From positions 124,001-188,000 of the forward strand of contig DBTY01000055.1 of assembly GCA_002307295.1 (NCBI GenBank): DNA of 64,000 bases. Direction: 5' to 3'. Position 1 is the stretch's first letter. Each line of letters begins with the position of its first letter. This document shows positions 27,896 to 36,816 of the stretch, piece after piece. Made by a program: the position numbers and the translations under genes. The notes under the pieces are model-generated. The model did no database searches, had not been told where the DNA came from, and worked only from the letters and a program-made list of their open reading frames with translations. This DNA comes from Ignavibacteriales bacterium UBA1304. Its GTDB lineage: Bacteria; Bacteroidota; Ignavibacteria; Ignavibacteriales; Ignavibacteriaceae.

Positions 27896-29020
27896 TTAGT
27901 TATTTAACCTTTTCCGTTCAATCACTTTCTTGTAAATATTCATCATTAGTTTAACGTTATCGTCCCAGAAATATTTTTCTCGCACTATTTCTCTCCCCTT
28001 TTTACCAAGTCTTTTCCTTAGTTCTTCATCAAGAATAAGTTTTTCAAGCGCGTCGGCGGCGGCTTCCGGATCTGCCGGAGGCACAATTAAACCGGATTTA
28101 TTATTCTCTACTATTTCTGCAAGACCACCAACGTTAGAAACCACTACAGGTTTTTCGCATGCGCAGGCTTCTATTGTAGAAACGCCAAAGCCTTCATACT
28201 CCGAAAGAGAAACTGCAATATCAATCATATTCTGATATTTAGGAACTTCGCTGTACTCTATCGCTCCAGCAAACACTACGCTGCCATTAAGACCAAGTTC
28301 TGACGCAAGCCCTTTAAGCGCATTTTCTTCAGAGCCTTTGCCAACTATCAACAGTTTAAGAGGAATGTTTTTATTCCTTTCTTTTACTATTTTGAAAGCG
28401 CGGATCAGATAATCTATCCCATAATTTTTTTCAAGTGTTTTAACTATCCCAATAACTACGTCTTTTTCATTGCATATGCTTTCAACTTTTTCAGGCTTGA
28501 AAATATCCAGGTCAATTCCAAATGGAGTTACGCTAATGTGTTTTGACGTATAAATGCTTGTTTCCTTAGCCATAACGTTGCTTGTGGAAAGTATAACATC
28601 TGCTTTATTAAGCACGTATTCTATAATTTTCCGGTGTAAAATACTTTTTCGCGGAAACGTAAAAATATCCAATCCCCAGATAGAAAGGACATACGGATGA
28701 AAACCAGCCAGAGCTCCCAGAAGTCCATAACTCGAAGCAGAATGCGCATGAACAAAATCAGGACGGAATTCTTTTATAACCTTTCTTATTTTCGGAATAG
28801 CGCACAGATATTTCAGCTTTGAGATATTTCCCTCGCCGCTTCTTAAAGTTTCCTCTTTTATTCCATAGGAATAAATTTTCAAATTATTGAACTGACAATA
28901 CATTTTGGGGTTATGTATAGAGACGCCAAAAAGAAATATCTCGCATCCGTTTTCCAGAAGCGATTTAACCCATTTATATGTATGCGCCGAATTTGGATCG
29001 GCAAGAATTAAAATTTTCAT
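27896..29020 (-). CDS. GT4 glycosyltransferase
   Basis: 374 residues of a GT-B glycosyltransferase. N-terminal domain MKILILADPNSAHTYKWV and PDFVHAHSASSYGLLGAL; C-terminal domain GIVKTLEKNYGIDYLIRA, LLIVGKGSEENAL, and the retaining GT4 E-x7-E motif EGFGVSTIE, then KPVVVSNVGGLAEIV and YFWDDNVKLM. It is likely to extend the exopolysaccharide or LPS repeat made by the locus; donor and acceptor unknown. Last gene of the leftward wza-to-GT4 run, 37 bp after GT9. Its stop abuts the stop of the convergent GT2 gene. Confidence 0.9.
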   Translation of the reverse strand: MKILILADPNSAHTYKWVKSLLENGCEIFLFGVSIHNPKMYCQFNNLKIYSYGIKEETLRSGEGNISKLKYLCAIPKIRKVIKEFRPDFVHAHSASSYGLLGALAGFHPYVLSIWGLDIFTFPRKSILHRKIIEYVLNKADVILSTSNVMAKETSIYTSKHISVTPFGIDLDIFKPEKVESICNEKDVVIGIVKTLEKNYGIDYLIRAFKIVKERNKNIPLKLLIVGKGSEENALKGLASELGLNGSVVFAGAIEYSEVPKYQNMIDIAVSLSEYEGFGVSTIEACACEKPVVVSNVGGLAEIVENNKSGLIVPPADPEAAADALEKLILDEELRKRLGKKGREIVREKYFWDDNVKLMMNIYKKVIERKRLNN

Positions 29021-29057
29021 CAGTCAATTCATTAATTTAAATATTTAGAATTTTAAT

Positions 29058-30173
29058 TTAGTGATTTTTTGGCTTAATGTTAAGCTCTTTAAGAAATTCT
29101 TTTACTTTCGTATAAACTTCTTCAAAAACCAGTTGGTTCATGCATTCAAATGAAGGACATCCCTGAAGTCCCCCCTTTGTATAACAAAACTGCTTCCCCG
29201 GTTTGGGAGAACATTCAAGACGTTTTGCAATATAACGGTTATTATTGCCATATGGCAAACTATAAGACGGGTTTGAGCTGCTATAAATTGTGAAAGTTGA
29301 TATGCCTAACATATTAGCTATATACAAAGGGCCAGAATCGGAACCTATAAGAAAAATGGATTTTTTTATCGCTTCAATCAGTTCCCCAAAGCTATTTGTC
29401 TCAATTATAGAGCCTCCATTTTTTCTAAATTTCTCAAAAAAAGAGCCTCCGGGATTATTTTTCTCGTATATTAAAGCCACGTCATATTCCAGGGACAGGC
29501 TTTCGGCTAATTTCAATACTTTTTCAGGATTCCATTCCTTGGCTTTCCAGCCGGCAAAAGGGTTGATTAGTATTCTTCCCTGAGTCTCTACTTTTGCTTC
29601 ATATCCTCTGTAAAGCGCAACATCAGCCTCAGGCGCAATTAATCTGACTACGTCAAAATATAGATCGATTAAATGCGGCTCAGTCCTTTGCTCTGTATAA
29701 TAAGTATATAAATTACGGAAATATTTTTGCGGAACGCCGTATATATTTTCGGTTTGTAGCCCAATTAATAAAGAAGCGGAATAAATAGTTCCAGTCAAAT
29801 CAAAAACAGCTTTGGGCTTTTGTCCCTTTATCTTATTTCTTAGTTCCCCTGAAGCAATACGTCCGCCAAATTTCAATTCTCTTTTATCTATAAATATAAA
29901 GTTTAAATCGTCAAATACTAATTTATAGATTTCAGCCGATTCCGGGAAACATGCTATTACAAGGTCGGCGCCAAATTTTTCATGTAGGAATTTAATAGTC
30001 GGTATTGTAAATACTGTATCGCCTAAACGATGAAGCGAAAGAACGAGAATATTTTTATTCCCATTATTTTTACCAGTAGAAATAATTCTGTTAACGCTAC
30101 ACAACGCGCCTGAAAAAGCTTGCAATATTTTATCTGCAGACTGATGCGCTTCAAAGAAATCTAAAATTCCCAA
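29058..30173 (-). CDS. GT9 heptosyltransferase-family protein
   Basis: 371 residues. LVLSLHRLGDTVFTIPTIKFL near residue 45, LINPFAGWKAKEWNPEKVL, and IGSDSGPLYIANMLGISTFTIY mark the GT9 family. A late cysteine-rich stretch (CSPKPGKQFCYTKGGLQGC...C) is typical of some GT9 proteins, where it follows the donor site. By homology it transfers heptose or another sugar in envelope glycan assembly. The start follows the MurJ-type flippase stop by 3 bp, implying an operon. Confidence 0.85.
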   Translation of the reverse strand: MGILDFFEAHQSADKILQAFSGALCSVNRIISTGKNNGNKNILVLSLHRLGDTVFTIPTIKFLHEKFGADLVIACFPESAEIYKLVFDDLNFIFIDKRELKFGGRIASGELRNKIKGQKPKAVFDLTGTIYSASLLIGLQTENIYGVPQKYFRNLYTYYTEQRTEPHLIDLYFDVVRLIAPEADVALYRGYEAKVETQGRILINPFAGWKAKEWNPEKVLKLAESLSLEYDVALIYEKNNPGGSFFEKFRKNGGSIIETNSFGELIEAIKKSIFLIGSDSGPLYIANMLGISTFTIYSSSNPSYSLPYGNNNRYIAKRLECSPKPGKQFCYTKGGLQGCPSFECMNQLVFEEVYTKVKEFLKELNIKPKNH

Positions 30174-30176
30174 AAA

Positions 30177-31712
30177 TCAGCTCCTTTTTGTTACTGAAAT
30201 ATAGATATTCCTGATTACTTCAATTTCTTCTGTTTCAAGTAGAATTGCATTAATTATAAAAATTACGGCAAACAACACTATCATTAGCGCGGCTCCGATC
30301 ATATTTACAGGTAAAAAAACGCTATAAATTAAGTATGAAATTCCATAGGCAAATACTGCATTAATTACGTCAATCAACAGAGCCTCAAAAAGTTTTTTTG
30401 TATATCCGAATTTTATTTTTTTTGCTACTGCTACATAAGACATTACCGCCATCAGAATATAACAGCATACGGACGATAAAGCCAGTCCATTCTGCTTAAA
30501 CCTGATGACAAGAAATATATTCAATACAATCTTAACCGCTAATGCAGATACTGCAATAAATAGCATTTTCTTGAATAACCCGGCCGAAAAAATTAATTTA
30601 TTTATTATTGAATAGGCTGAATAAAAGACAAGGCTGATAGCAAATACTTTTAATAATTCAGAAGTTAATTGCGTAGCATAAGGATTAAAGCTGCCTCTCT
30701 GATAAAAAATATGCACAAATAAATTGCCGCCCAAAATAAAAACTACAGAAATGGGAACAAAAACAAACGAATTCACTCTTAGGGTTTTTAAATACTGGAG
30801 CCTTAATTCATCCATTGAACCGGAATTAAAAAGACTTGTAATCTTGGGAAAAATGGCCGAAGATAATGCAAATGAAAATATCGTGATAGGGAGAAGAAAA
30901 ATCGTGTTTGCATAATTTAGAGCCGCAATCCCTCCCTGATCCACAGAACTAATAAAGTACCTGTCAATTACAACATGTAGCTGATTAATTAATTCTATCA
31001 AAACGACTATGCCCAGACTTCCGGTAAAATTGGAAGAAGAAAGAAAGTCATTAAAAATTTCTTTTAAGTCGAGAGAAATTTTACTTCTTATAGCCCATAG
31101 TAAAATGCCAGTTTGCACAAACGTGCCGGCAAGCATTCCGAATGGTATGGAATAAATGCCCCATAGATGAGTAAAAGCCACAACAAAAAAAATCGTAAAA
31201 ATATTTAAAATTAGCTGCGCTACAGCCGGATATGTGAAATTCAGCTCCGTATGAAAATACGCGGTTAGGATGGAAAAAACCGCATTGAGAGGAATTGTAA
31301 AGAGAAATATCCGGAATATATACAAAGCGGTAATTCTTAGTTCTTCCGGAGAATTGGATAGATATCCGTTTATAATAAATTGTGAAGACGCAAAAAGAAT
31401 AAGGCTTATAAACAGCCCTGTTAGAAAAAACATCCAGATGTTTTTATTTAGAAAAACATCCGCCTTCTGTGGGTTTTTATTCTTATAATTAGTAAACGCA
31501 GGGATGAAGTAATTCTGCCCCATGTAAAGCAAAGCGACGTTAATTGTGCTGGGTAAAACTGCGCCGATAAGGAATAATTCAAAATTAGACTTAAGTCCAA
31601 AAAATCCGGCAAAAATAATTTCCCGCATGAATCCTATCCCCTTTGCGGCAATACCAAGCAAAGAGATTAAAATTGTAGCGCCCGCGACAGTAGAAAAAAA
31701 ATTCTTCCTCAT
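30177..31712 (-). CDS. MurJ/MviN-family lipid flippase
   Basis: 511 residues with about 13-14 predicted membrane helices. It begins FFSTVAGATILISLLGIAAKGIGFMREIIFAGFFG, shown here only as family-typical hydrophobic starts, and keeps the helix-8 region motif FYQRGSFN (MurJ consensus LFERGAF). MurJ flips lipid II; homologues embedded in polysaccharide loci flip undecaprenyl-linked repeats. Its position between UDP-glucuronate decarboxylase and GT9 suggests service of the local glycan, but it could be the sole peptidoglycan MurJ. No separate Wzx or Wzy gene is in the window. Confidence 0.8.
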   Translation of the reverse strand: MRKNFFSTVAGATILISLLGIAAKGIGFMREIIFAGFFGLKSNFELFLIGAVLPSTINVALLYMGQNYFIPAFTNYKNKNPQKADVFLNKNIWMFFLTGLFISLILFASSQFIINGYLSNSPEELRITALYIFRIFLFTIPLNAVFSILTAYFHTELNFTYPAVAQLILNIFTIFFVVAFTHLWGIYSIPFGMLAGTFVQTGILLWAIRSKISLDLKEIFNDFLSSSNFTGSLGIVVLIELINQLHVVIDRYFISSVDQGGIAALNYANTIFLLPITIFSFALSSAIFPKITSLFNSGSMDELRLQYLKTLRVNSFVFVPISVVFILGGNLFVHIFYQRGSFNPYATQLTSELLKVFAISLVFYSAYSIINKLIFSAGLFKKMLFIAVSALAVKIVLNIFLVIRFKQNGLALSSVCCYILMAVMSYVAVAKKIKFGYTKKLFEALLIDVINAVFAYGISYLIYSVFLPVNMIGAALMIVLFAVIFIINAILLETEEIEVIRNIYISVTKRS

Positions 31713-31718
31713 CAGAAG

Positions 31719-32666
31719 TTATGATATATGGTTTATACTTTTGAAGTATTCAATAGTTTTTATTAACCCTTCTTCTCTTTCTACTTTTGGTTCCCAATTT
31801 AAAATGTTCTTAGCTTTTGTTATATCCGGCCGCCGGACTTTAGGATCGTCTTCTGGCAGCTCTTTATATTCAATTTTACTCTTTGAACCCATAATTTTCA
31901 ATACTTCTTCGGCAAATTGCTTTATCGTAATTTCGGAAGGATTGCCAATATTAACTGGTTCGGTCTCGTCCGACATTAGAAGCTTAAAAATACCATCGAC
32001 CAAATCGCTTACAAAACAAAAGCTGCGGGTCTGGGAGCCGTCCCCAAACACAGTTAAATTTTCTCCCCGCAAAGCCTGATCTACAAATGCCGGAAGAGCT
32101 CTGCCGTCATTTAGCCGCATACGCGGACCGTAAGTATTAAATATACGTACAATTCTGGTTTCAATGCCATGATAGCGGTGATATGCCATAGTAAGAGCCT
32201 CGGCAAAGCGTTTAGCTTCGTCATAAACTCCTCTTGGCCCAATTGGATTAACGTTCCCCCAGTAATCTTCATTTTGCGGATTAATTGCCGGGTCGCCATA
32301 CACTTCTGAAGTAGAAGCCAATAAGAAACGGGCTTTTTTTTCTTTTGCAAGCCCTAAAGCTTTATGCGTTCCTAACGAGCCAACTTTTAGAGTCTGTATG
32401 GGTAGTTGAAGGTAATCAATTGGGCTTGCAGGCGACGCAAAATGTAGTATATAATCTACTTTGCCAGCAAGATAAATATATTCAGTAACATCCTGCTTAT
32501 AAAATTTAAAATCGTCTCGCCCAACAAGATGGGCTATATTTGCTGTGTTCCCAGTAATAAGGTTATCAATACAAATAACGTTTATCCCCTCAGATAAAAG
32601 TTTGTCGCACAAGTGCGAGCCTAAAAAACCGGCTCCTCCTGTAACTACTGCTGTGGGTTTAAACAT
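31719..32666 (-). CDS. UDP-glucuronate decarboxylase (UDP-xylose synthase) or related NAD-dependent epimerase
   Basis: 315 residues of the extended SDR family: NAD motif GGAGFLGSH at ~10-18, active site STSEVYGDP and YDEAK (~147-151), the UXS-typical RMRLNDGRALPAFVDQAL, GDGSQTRSFCFVSDLVDG and RRPDITKAK. The sequence closely follows bacterial UXS, which turns UDP-glucuronate into UDP-xylose using bound NAD. It would supply xylose or a derivative to the local polysaccharide. It starts 10 bp after the Wzz-like gene. Confidence 0.85.
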   Translation of the reverse strand: MFKPTAVVTGGAGFLGSHLCDKLLSEGINVICIDNLITGNTANIAHLVGRDDFKFYKQDVTEYIYLAGKVDYILHFASPASPIDYLQLPIQTLKVGSLGTHKALGLAKEKKARFLLASTSEVYGDPAINPQNEDYWGNVNPIGPRGVYDEAKRFAEALTMAYHRYHGIETRIVRIFNTYGPRMRLNDGRALPAFVDQALRGENLTVFGDGSQTRSFCFVSDLVDGIFKLLMSDETEPVNIGNPSEITIKQFAEEVLKIMGSKSKIEYKELPEDDPKVRRPDITKAKNILNWEPKVEREEGLIKTIEYFKSINHIS

Positions 32667-32676
32667 TCAATCCTCT

Positions 32677-33804
32677 TTATTTAACTTTTAAATTTTTCTT
32701 TTCGACCAACACTACGGCAAAACTCATTAACAGGAATACAAAAAATGCTCCCATAGCCGTAGAAAAGAGAACTCTAGGACCTTTAGGGGTCATCGGTTCT
32801 ATTGCATTATCCAATATTTCAACCGTAGGCAGGTCTTTGTTTTCCTGAATCTTTTCTCTATAATATTGCTGCTGTAATAAAAGATATACTTCATTATATA
32901 TTTTGGCGTCTCGCATCAAACTTGCAAGCTTCAGACCAAATTCCGGAACGTCTTTAAATGAAAGCAGATAGTCCTGATCTCCAGCGTCCATCTTGCTATA
33001 CTGGCTTTTCAGCTGGTCTATTTTTGTCTTAAGAGCAATATATACGTCATTGTCTTCTTTAAGGTTGCCGGAAAGAAGCCCAAGTTGAATTTCGTTGGAA
33101 ACAATTTCCGATTTTAATTTTGCAGCGTTATCAATAGAAGCTTTTAACTGCTCCGGAAGCGAAATAGCTTTATTCTGCTTTTGGAAGTCCATCAACCTTA
33201 CTTCAGAAGAATCGAGTTGAGCTTTAGTAATCTTAATCTGTTCTTCAAGATATATTCTTGTTTTCTTAGCTTTAGAAACTAATTTATCTCTATTAATGTA
33301 ATCTAAAGCTTCTACAAATGCATTTGGAATTTTTGCCGAAAGACTTTTTGCGCTGTCTGTCTCCACAGAGAAACGGGAGAACATAGGAGTCGACACTTCG
33401 CTGCTAATTTTAATTATCCCCTCTTTTGTAACTTCAGCATTAAGAGAGTTAGATAAACGTTGAGCCGCAACCTGCACAGAATTAGTTTTATAATATGTAG
33501 TAAGATTCAGTTTTTTTACCACATACTCGGCTGCGCTTCGGCTTTTAATAATTTCGAGATAAAGCTGAGAACTGGCAGAGCCCCCTTTGCCGGCAATAAT
33601 GTTTGATAAATCTCCTCCAGCCAATAAACTGCCAAGCCCTGAAGAAGAACTTGTTTCTGGCGGCAATACCGAAACAGTAGCCTCAAAAGTAATTGGATAA
33701 GCGAAAAATAGTATTAAATATAGTATAACGGCAGAAAGAAGAGTAATTTTAATAATTGTTCTTCTGTAAAACAATATTGCGTTAAATATCTGCTTAAAAG
33801 TCAA
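32677..33804 (-). CDS. Wzz/GumC-type polysaccharide co-polymerase
   Basis: 375 residues. N-terminal membrane span ~16-36, then the Wzz domain VTFEATVSVLPPETSSSSG with SLLAGGDLSN, a long coiled coil (~180-300), a P-rich DNAIEPMTPKGPR segment, and a second membrane span near 350. It lacks an attached tyrosine kinase. The family sets chain length or helps export with a Wza-type protein, here encoded immediately upstream with a 2-bp gap. Confidence 0.88.
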   Translation of the reverse strand: MTFKQIFNAILFYRRTIIKITLLSAVILYLILFFAYPITFEATVSVLPPETSSSSGLGSLLAGGDLSNIIAGKGGSASSQLYLEIIKSRSAAEYVVKKLNLTTYYKTNSVQVAAQRLSNSLNAEVTKEGIIKISSEVSTPMFSRFSVETDSAKSLSAKIPNAFVEALDYINRDKLVSKAKKTRIYLEEQIKITKAQLDSSEVRLMDFQKQNKAISLPEQLKASIDNAAKLKSEIVSNEIQLGLLSGNLKEDNDVYIALKTKIDQLKSQYSKMDAGDQDYLLSFKDVPEFGLKLASLMRDAKIYNEVYLLLQQQYYREKIQENKDLPTVEILDNAIEPMTPKGPRVLFSTAMGAFFVFLLMSFAVVLVEKKNLKVK

Positions 33805-33806
33805 TT

Positions 33807-35393
33807 TTACCTCGTTGCAACTATAACTGCTACAGAAGCCGCCACAACTGCGGCCACCTGCCCCAGCACAGTTATTATATTTGTAAAAACAGTCCAGAAC
33901 TTTGCTCCTGGCGGATCTTCAGGAATCCAGATAGTATCTCCGGGTTTGATAATTATATCGTCATCTGCATTTACCCATTCGCCGCTGTTGGCTCTGATAA
34001 TTCTAACGTCGCCCTCCATAGCTCTCCAGCCAAATCCGCCGGCAAGCTTTATGTAATCTTTATATTTCATGTTTTTGTTATAAACTATATTTCCCGGATT
34101 AACAACCTGCCCTAACAGCATAACATAATTGCTCGCTTCTGGTACGTTAATTACGTCGCCGTCTCTAAGAACAACTGCTTCGCTTTGGTTGTTTTTTTGC
34201 ATCATTGCTTCCATGTCCACAATGACCCTGCCTTTTCTTTGACGCGATTTCGATTTCATATAATCGTATTCGTCGTCGGTCATTTCGGTTCTGGGCACAT
34301 TTTTCAATCTTTCAAATTCAGGATCTTTTTCTTCTGAACCAGTATACCGAATAAGCGATGCGTCTTTTAGCGACGCTGTTTCTCTTAAACCGCCCGATTG
34401 TAATAGGATGTCTTTTAAAGTAGTTTTGTTTTCTACAATTTTATAGACGCCCGGATATTTAACGAACCCGTTCACTTTTACAATTTTATCTTTCAAGTAA
34501 TCCGGTTTTTCCCTAACGATTATTTTATCCTGTTTGCTCAACTTAACTTTCTGACTAACTAAAGCGTCATAAGAATAATAATAACTTTCCTGCGTTTTAT
34601 TATCAGAACTAAATTTTATAATTTCTATAGAATCCGTTATTGCGTTATCGCAAAATCCGCCGGAAAGCTTTATCAGCCCGGCAGCTTCGTCCCCTTCTAC
34701 AAATTCGTACGTTCCAAAACTTTTGACCAAACCATAAATCGAGACAGTAAGATCCGATTTTTCAACTAAAACTACATCGCCTACGTTTAGATACGGATTG
34801 CTTTTATAATCGGCATTTCGCAAAAATGAAAGAAAGTCGTAATACTTAAATCCGCCTTTTTTATCTACAATTTTTATATGCCTCAAATTAGCAGTCGCAT
34901 TCAGTCCATTTGATAAGACTATTAAATCCATTAACCGAGAATTACCAGATAATACGATTGTCGTGGGCGCCTTAACGTCTCCAATAAGCGAGACTTTTAT
35001 TTTTCTAAATTCGCTTAGAGAAATGAAAATGTCTACATCTTTAAAATATCGTCTTATTAATTTTTCAATTTTTACTTTTGCGTCTTTAAGCGATAGATCG
35101 TTTAAGTCTACTGAGCCAATACGCGGCAGATATAAAATACCTTCAAAATTTACGTTTGACTGAAGTTGAGTCTCTTCTATTCCGCGGATAGAAACAAAGA
35201 ACTTGTCGCCAGGACCAATTTTATACTCTTCCGGATCAATAAACCCTTCCGAAGCGTTATATAAATTCACATAATTACTTAGAGAATCTTTGCTCTTTAG
35301 AATGCTCCTTTCTTTATAGTCAGGCAAAACCTGGCTGTAAACAATAGAAGACAAAACCGCAAGAAACAGAAGTATTTTTATTACATTTTTCAA
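33807..35393 (-). CDS. Wza-like polysaccharide export protein with SLBB domains
   Basis: 528 residues. Signal peptide 1-20 (ending IVYSQ), Poly_export domain ~55-140 (YKIGPGDKFFVSIRG, LYLPRIGSVDLNDLS), then repeated SLBB modules (VSLIGDVKAPTTIVL, VSIYGLVKSFGTYEF, VKVNGFVKYPGVYKI, VMLLGQVVNPGNIVY), and a late hydrophobic segment. It would form an outer-membrane or periplasmic export channel with the Wzz-like partner. First gene of the polysaccharide operon, 53 bp after the ftsX stop. Confidence 0.88.
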   Translation of the reverse strand: MKNVIKILLFLAVLSSIVYSQVLPDYKERSILKSKDSLSNYVNLYNASEGFIDPEEYKIGPGDKFFVSIRGIEETQLQSNVNFEGILYLPRIGSVDLNDLSLKDAKVKIEKLIRRYFKDVDIFISLSEFRKIKVSLIGDVKAPTTIVLSGNSRLMDLIVLSNGLNATANLRHIKIVDKKGGFKYYDFLSFLRNADYKSNPYLNVGDVVLVEKSDLTVSIYGLVKSFGTYEFVEGDEAAGLIKLSGGFCDNAITDSIEIIKFSSDNKTQESYYYSYDALVSQKVKLSKQDKIIVREKPDYLKDKIVKVNGFVKYPGVYKIVENKTTLKDILLQSGGLRETASLKDASLIRYTGSEEKDPEFERLKNVPRTEMTDDEYDYMKSKSRQRKGRVIVDMEAMMQKNNQSEAVVLRDGDVINVPEASNYVMLLGQVVNPGNIVYNKNMKYKDYIKLAGGFGWRAMEGDVRIIRANSGEWVNADDDIIIKPGDTIWIPEDPPGAKFWTVFTNIITVLGQVAAVVAASVAVIVATR

Positions 35394-35446
35394 ATTAAAA
35401 ACCGAAATGAATTTATTTATTTAAATTACAAATTTACAAAACCGTA

Positions 35447-36298
35447 TCAAATTTTCAGGCTTATTTTTCTTAAAGCCACAATAGCGGCCAATATTCCTAT
35501 CAGCGGGCCAATAATAAAAGACGTAAGAATATACATAGGGTAATTGCCGACCTTATATATTACATTATCTAAATACATCAGAAACGAAATAAACAAACCG
35601 CAGGCGGTTATGCTTGCTAATATTCCAATGAAAGCGGCTAACAATATAATTGGAATTTTTATTGTAGATAGCTTCGCGCCTACTAATTTCATTGCGTCAA
35701 GCTCAATTGTTTTCTGATTGGTTATAATTTTTACCGAGCTGTAAACAAGATAAAGCGATACCAAAAGAAGCATTGCCGAAATTGAATATATATATATTTT
35801 CGCTTTATTTATTGAAGTCAGCAAGTTAGAAGCTATATCTTTCTGAAAAACTACTTCGTCTATTCCATCAATACTTTTCAGGCTGCGGACTAAAACGTCT
35901 AATGAATCCTGAACAAGATATTCGTCGCGTAAAACGACTAAAAACGAAGCTGGCAGCGGGTTATAATCCAGTATTTTCCTGAAATCTTCGCCAGTCTCCT
36001 GAATAAACTTTTTAGCCGCGTCGTCCTTATTAAGATACTGAATCGTTTTAGCAAAGCGTTTATTATTAATCGAATCCCTTAATGATTGCACTGCCGCCTG
36101 CGGAAGAGAATCATCAAGGATTAAGTTAATAGTAACTTTATCTTTCAGTTGTTTCTGAAAATTATTTGAAAACTCCAGCGTAAAAAGCGTAATGTTTATC
36201 AACAATACCGCAAGCGCCGATGAGAGAAATGAGAGAATAAAAGAAGATTTTGCTCTTCCGATCCCTTTAAAAGCTTCTTTAATATAAAATAAAATCAT
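35447..36298 (-). CDS. ftsX: FtsX-type cell-division ABC permease
   Basis: 283 residues with the FtsX plan: one N-terminal helix (~20-45), a periplasmic domain with NLILDDSLPQAAVQSL and LNKDDAAKKF, then three helices (~170-280) around VSLYLVYSSVKIITNQKTIELDAMKLVGA. It pairs with the ATPase FtsE to activate septal peptidoglycan hydrolases. No ftsE is adjacent here. It lies 5 bp after the second lipoprotein, at the end of the ybaB-recR transcript. Confidence 0.85.
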   Translation of the reverse strand: MILFYIKEAFKGIGRAKSSFILSFLSSALAVLLINITLFTLEFSNNFQKQLKDKVTINLILDDSLPQAAVQSLRDSINNKRFAKTIQYLNKDDAAKKFIQETGEDFRKILDYNPLPASFLVVLRDEYLVQDSLDVLVRSLKSIDGIDEVVFQKDIASNLLTSINKAKIYIYSISAMLLLVSLYLVYSSVKIITNQKTIELDAMKLVGAKLSTIKIPIILLAAFIGILASITACGLFISFLMYLDNVIYKVGNYPMYILTSFIIGPLIGILAAIVALRKISLKI

Positions 36299-36303
36299 TT
36301 TTA

Positions 36304-36816
36304 TCAGTAATTTGATTCGTCAATCCATTTAGTAATTGCCCACTTATTAGTCGTGGGATCTTTTTTTAATGATAAATTAACCATTCCGTCAACTCTTACA
36401 ATATCAGTCGGATTAAACGTAATTGTAAGGTTGAAACTTCTGACAATACTTGCAGAAAGAGAATCCACAGAAGAAATTGCGCTATTATTCCAAATAAGAT
36501 CAAGCCTTTGCGAATTTTGGAATAACCCGCTTGTAACTTTCATTTCTTCATCCCTTCCCCAGGAATCGTCAAAACCTAGATCATAATTTCTATAAGAAAA
36601 CACAAAGTCGCCATTTAACATTTGTCCGTATATGGTCGTGTCTTTAAATGTATAGGCATATTGCAAATTCTGGAAAATACCATCTACGCTCTTTAAATCT
36701 GAAATTAAAGAGCTGCTGTTAGAATCGTCTTCATCTAAAGAAGGCGAAAAAGGATTCTTACAGCCGGGAGAAAAAATGCAAATAAAAAAAGCGACGATGA
36801 TTATATTTCGTTTAAT
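36304..36816 (-). CDS. Lipoprotein, apparent ATT start codon
   Basis: 170 residues if initiated at ATT 36814-36816. This start is favoured because GGGAGG (36821-36826) lies 4 nt upstream, the ATT overlaps the previous gene's TAA by one base, and the N-terminus becomes MKRNIIIVAFFICIFSPGC, a textbook lipoprotein signal with lipobox SPGC. No ATG, GTG or TTG exists upstream of the TTG at 36664-36666, and that would leave a headless 120-residue product. The mature part has a serine/aspartate linker and a domain with FKDTTIYGQMLNGDFVFSYRNYD, ending WAITKWIDESNY, similar in pattern to NTF2-like lipoproteins and to the preceding gene product. Confidence 0.6.
   Translation of the reverse strand: MKRNIIIVAFFICIFSPGCKNPFSPSLDEDDSNSSSLISDLKSVDGIFQNLQYAYTFKDTTIYGQMLNGDFVFSYRNYDLGFDDSWGRDEEMKVTSGLFQNSQRLDLIWNNSAISSVDSLSASIVRSFNLTITFNPTDIVRVDGMVNLSLKKDPTTNKWAITKWIDESNY

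Noticed and set aside
31546..32079. 177-codon rightward ORF
   Set aside because: Antisense to the UDP-glucuronate decarboxylase and MurJ-like genes, both of which are well supported; no domain seen.
36304..36666. 120-codon lipoprotein-region ORF starting at TTG 36664-36666
   Set aside because: It begins in the middle of a lipoprotein reading frame and would lose the signal peptide; the ATT start is better supported.
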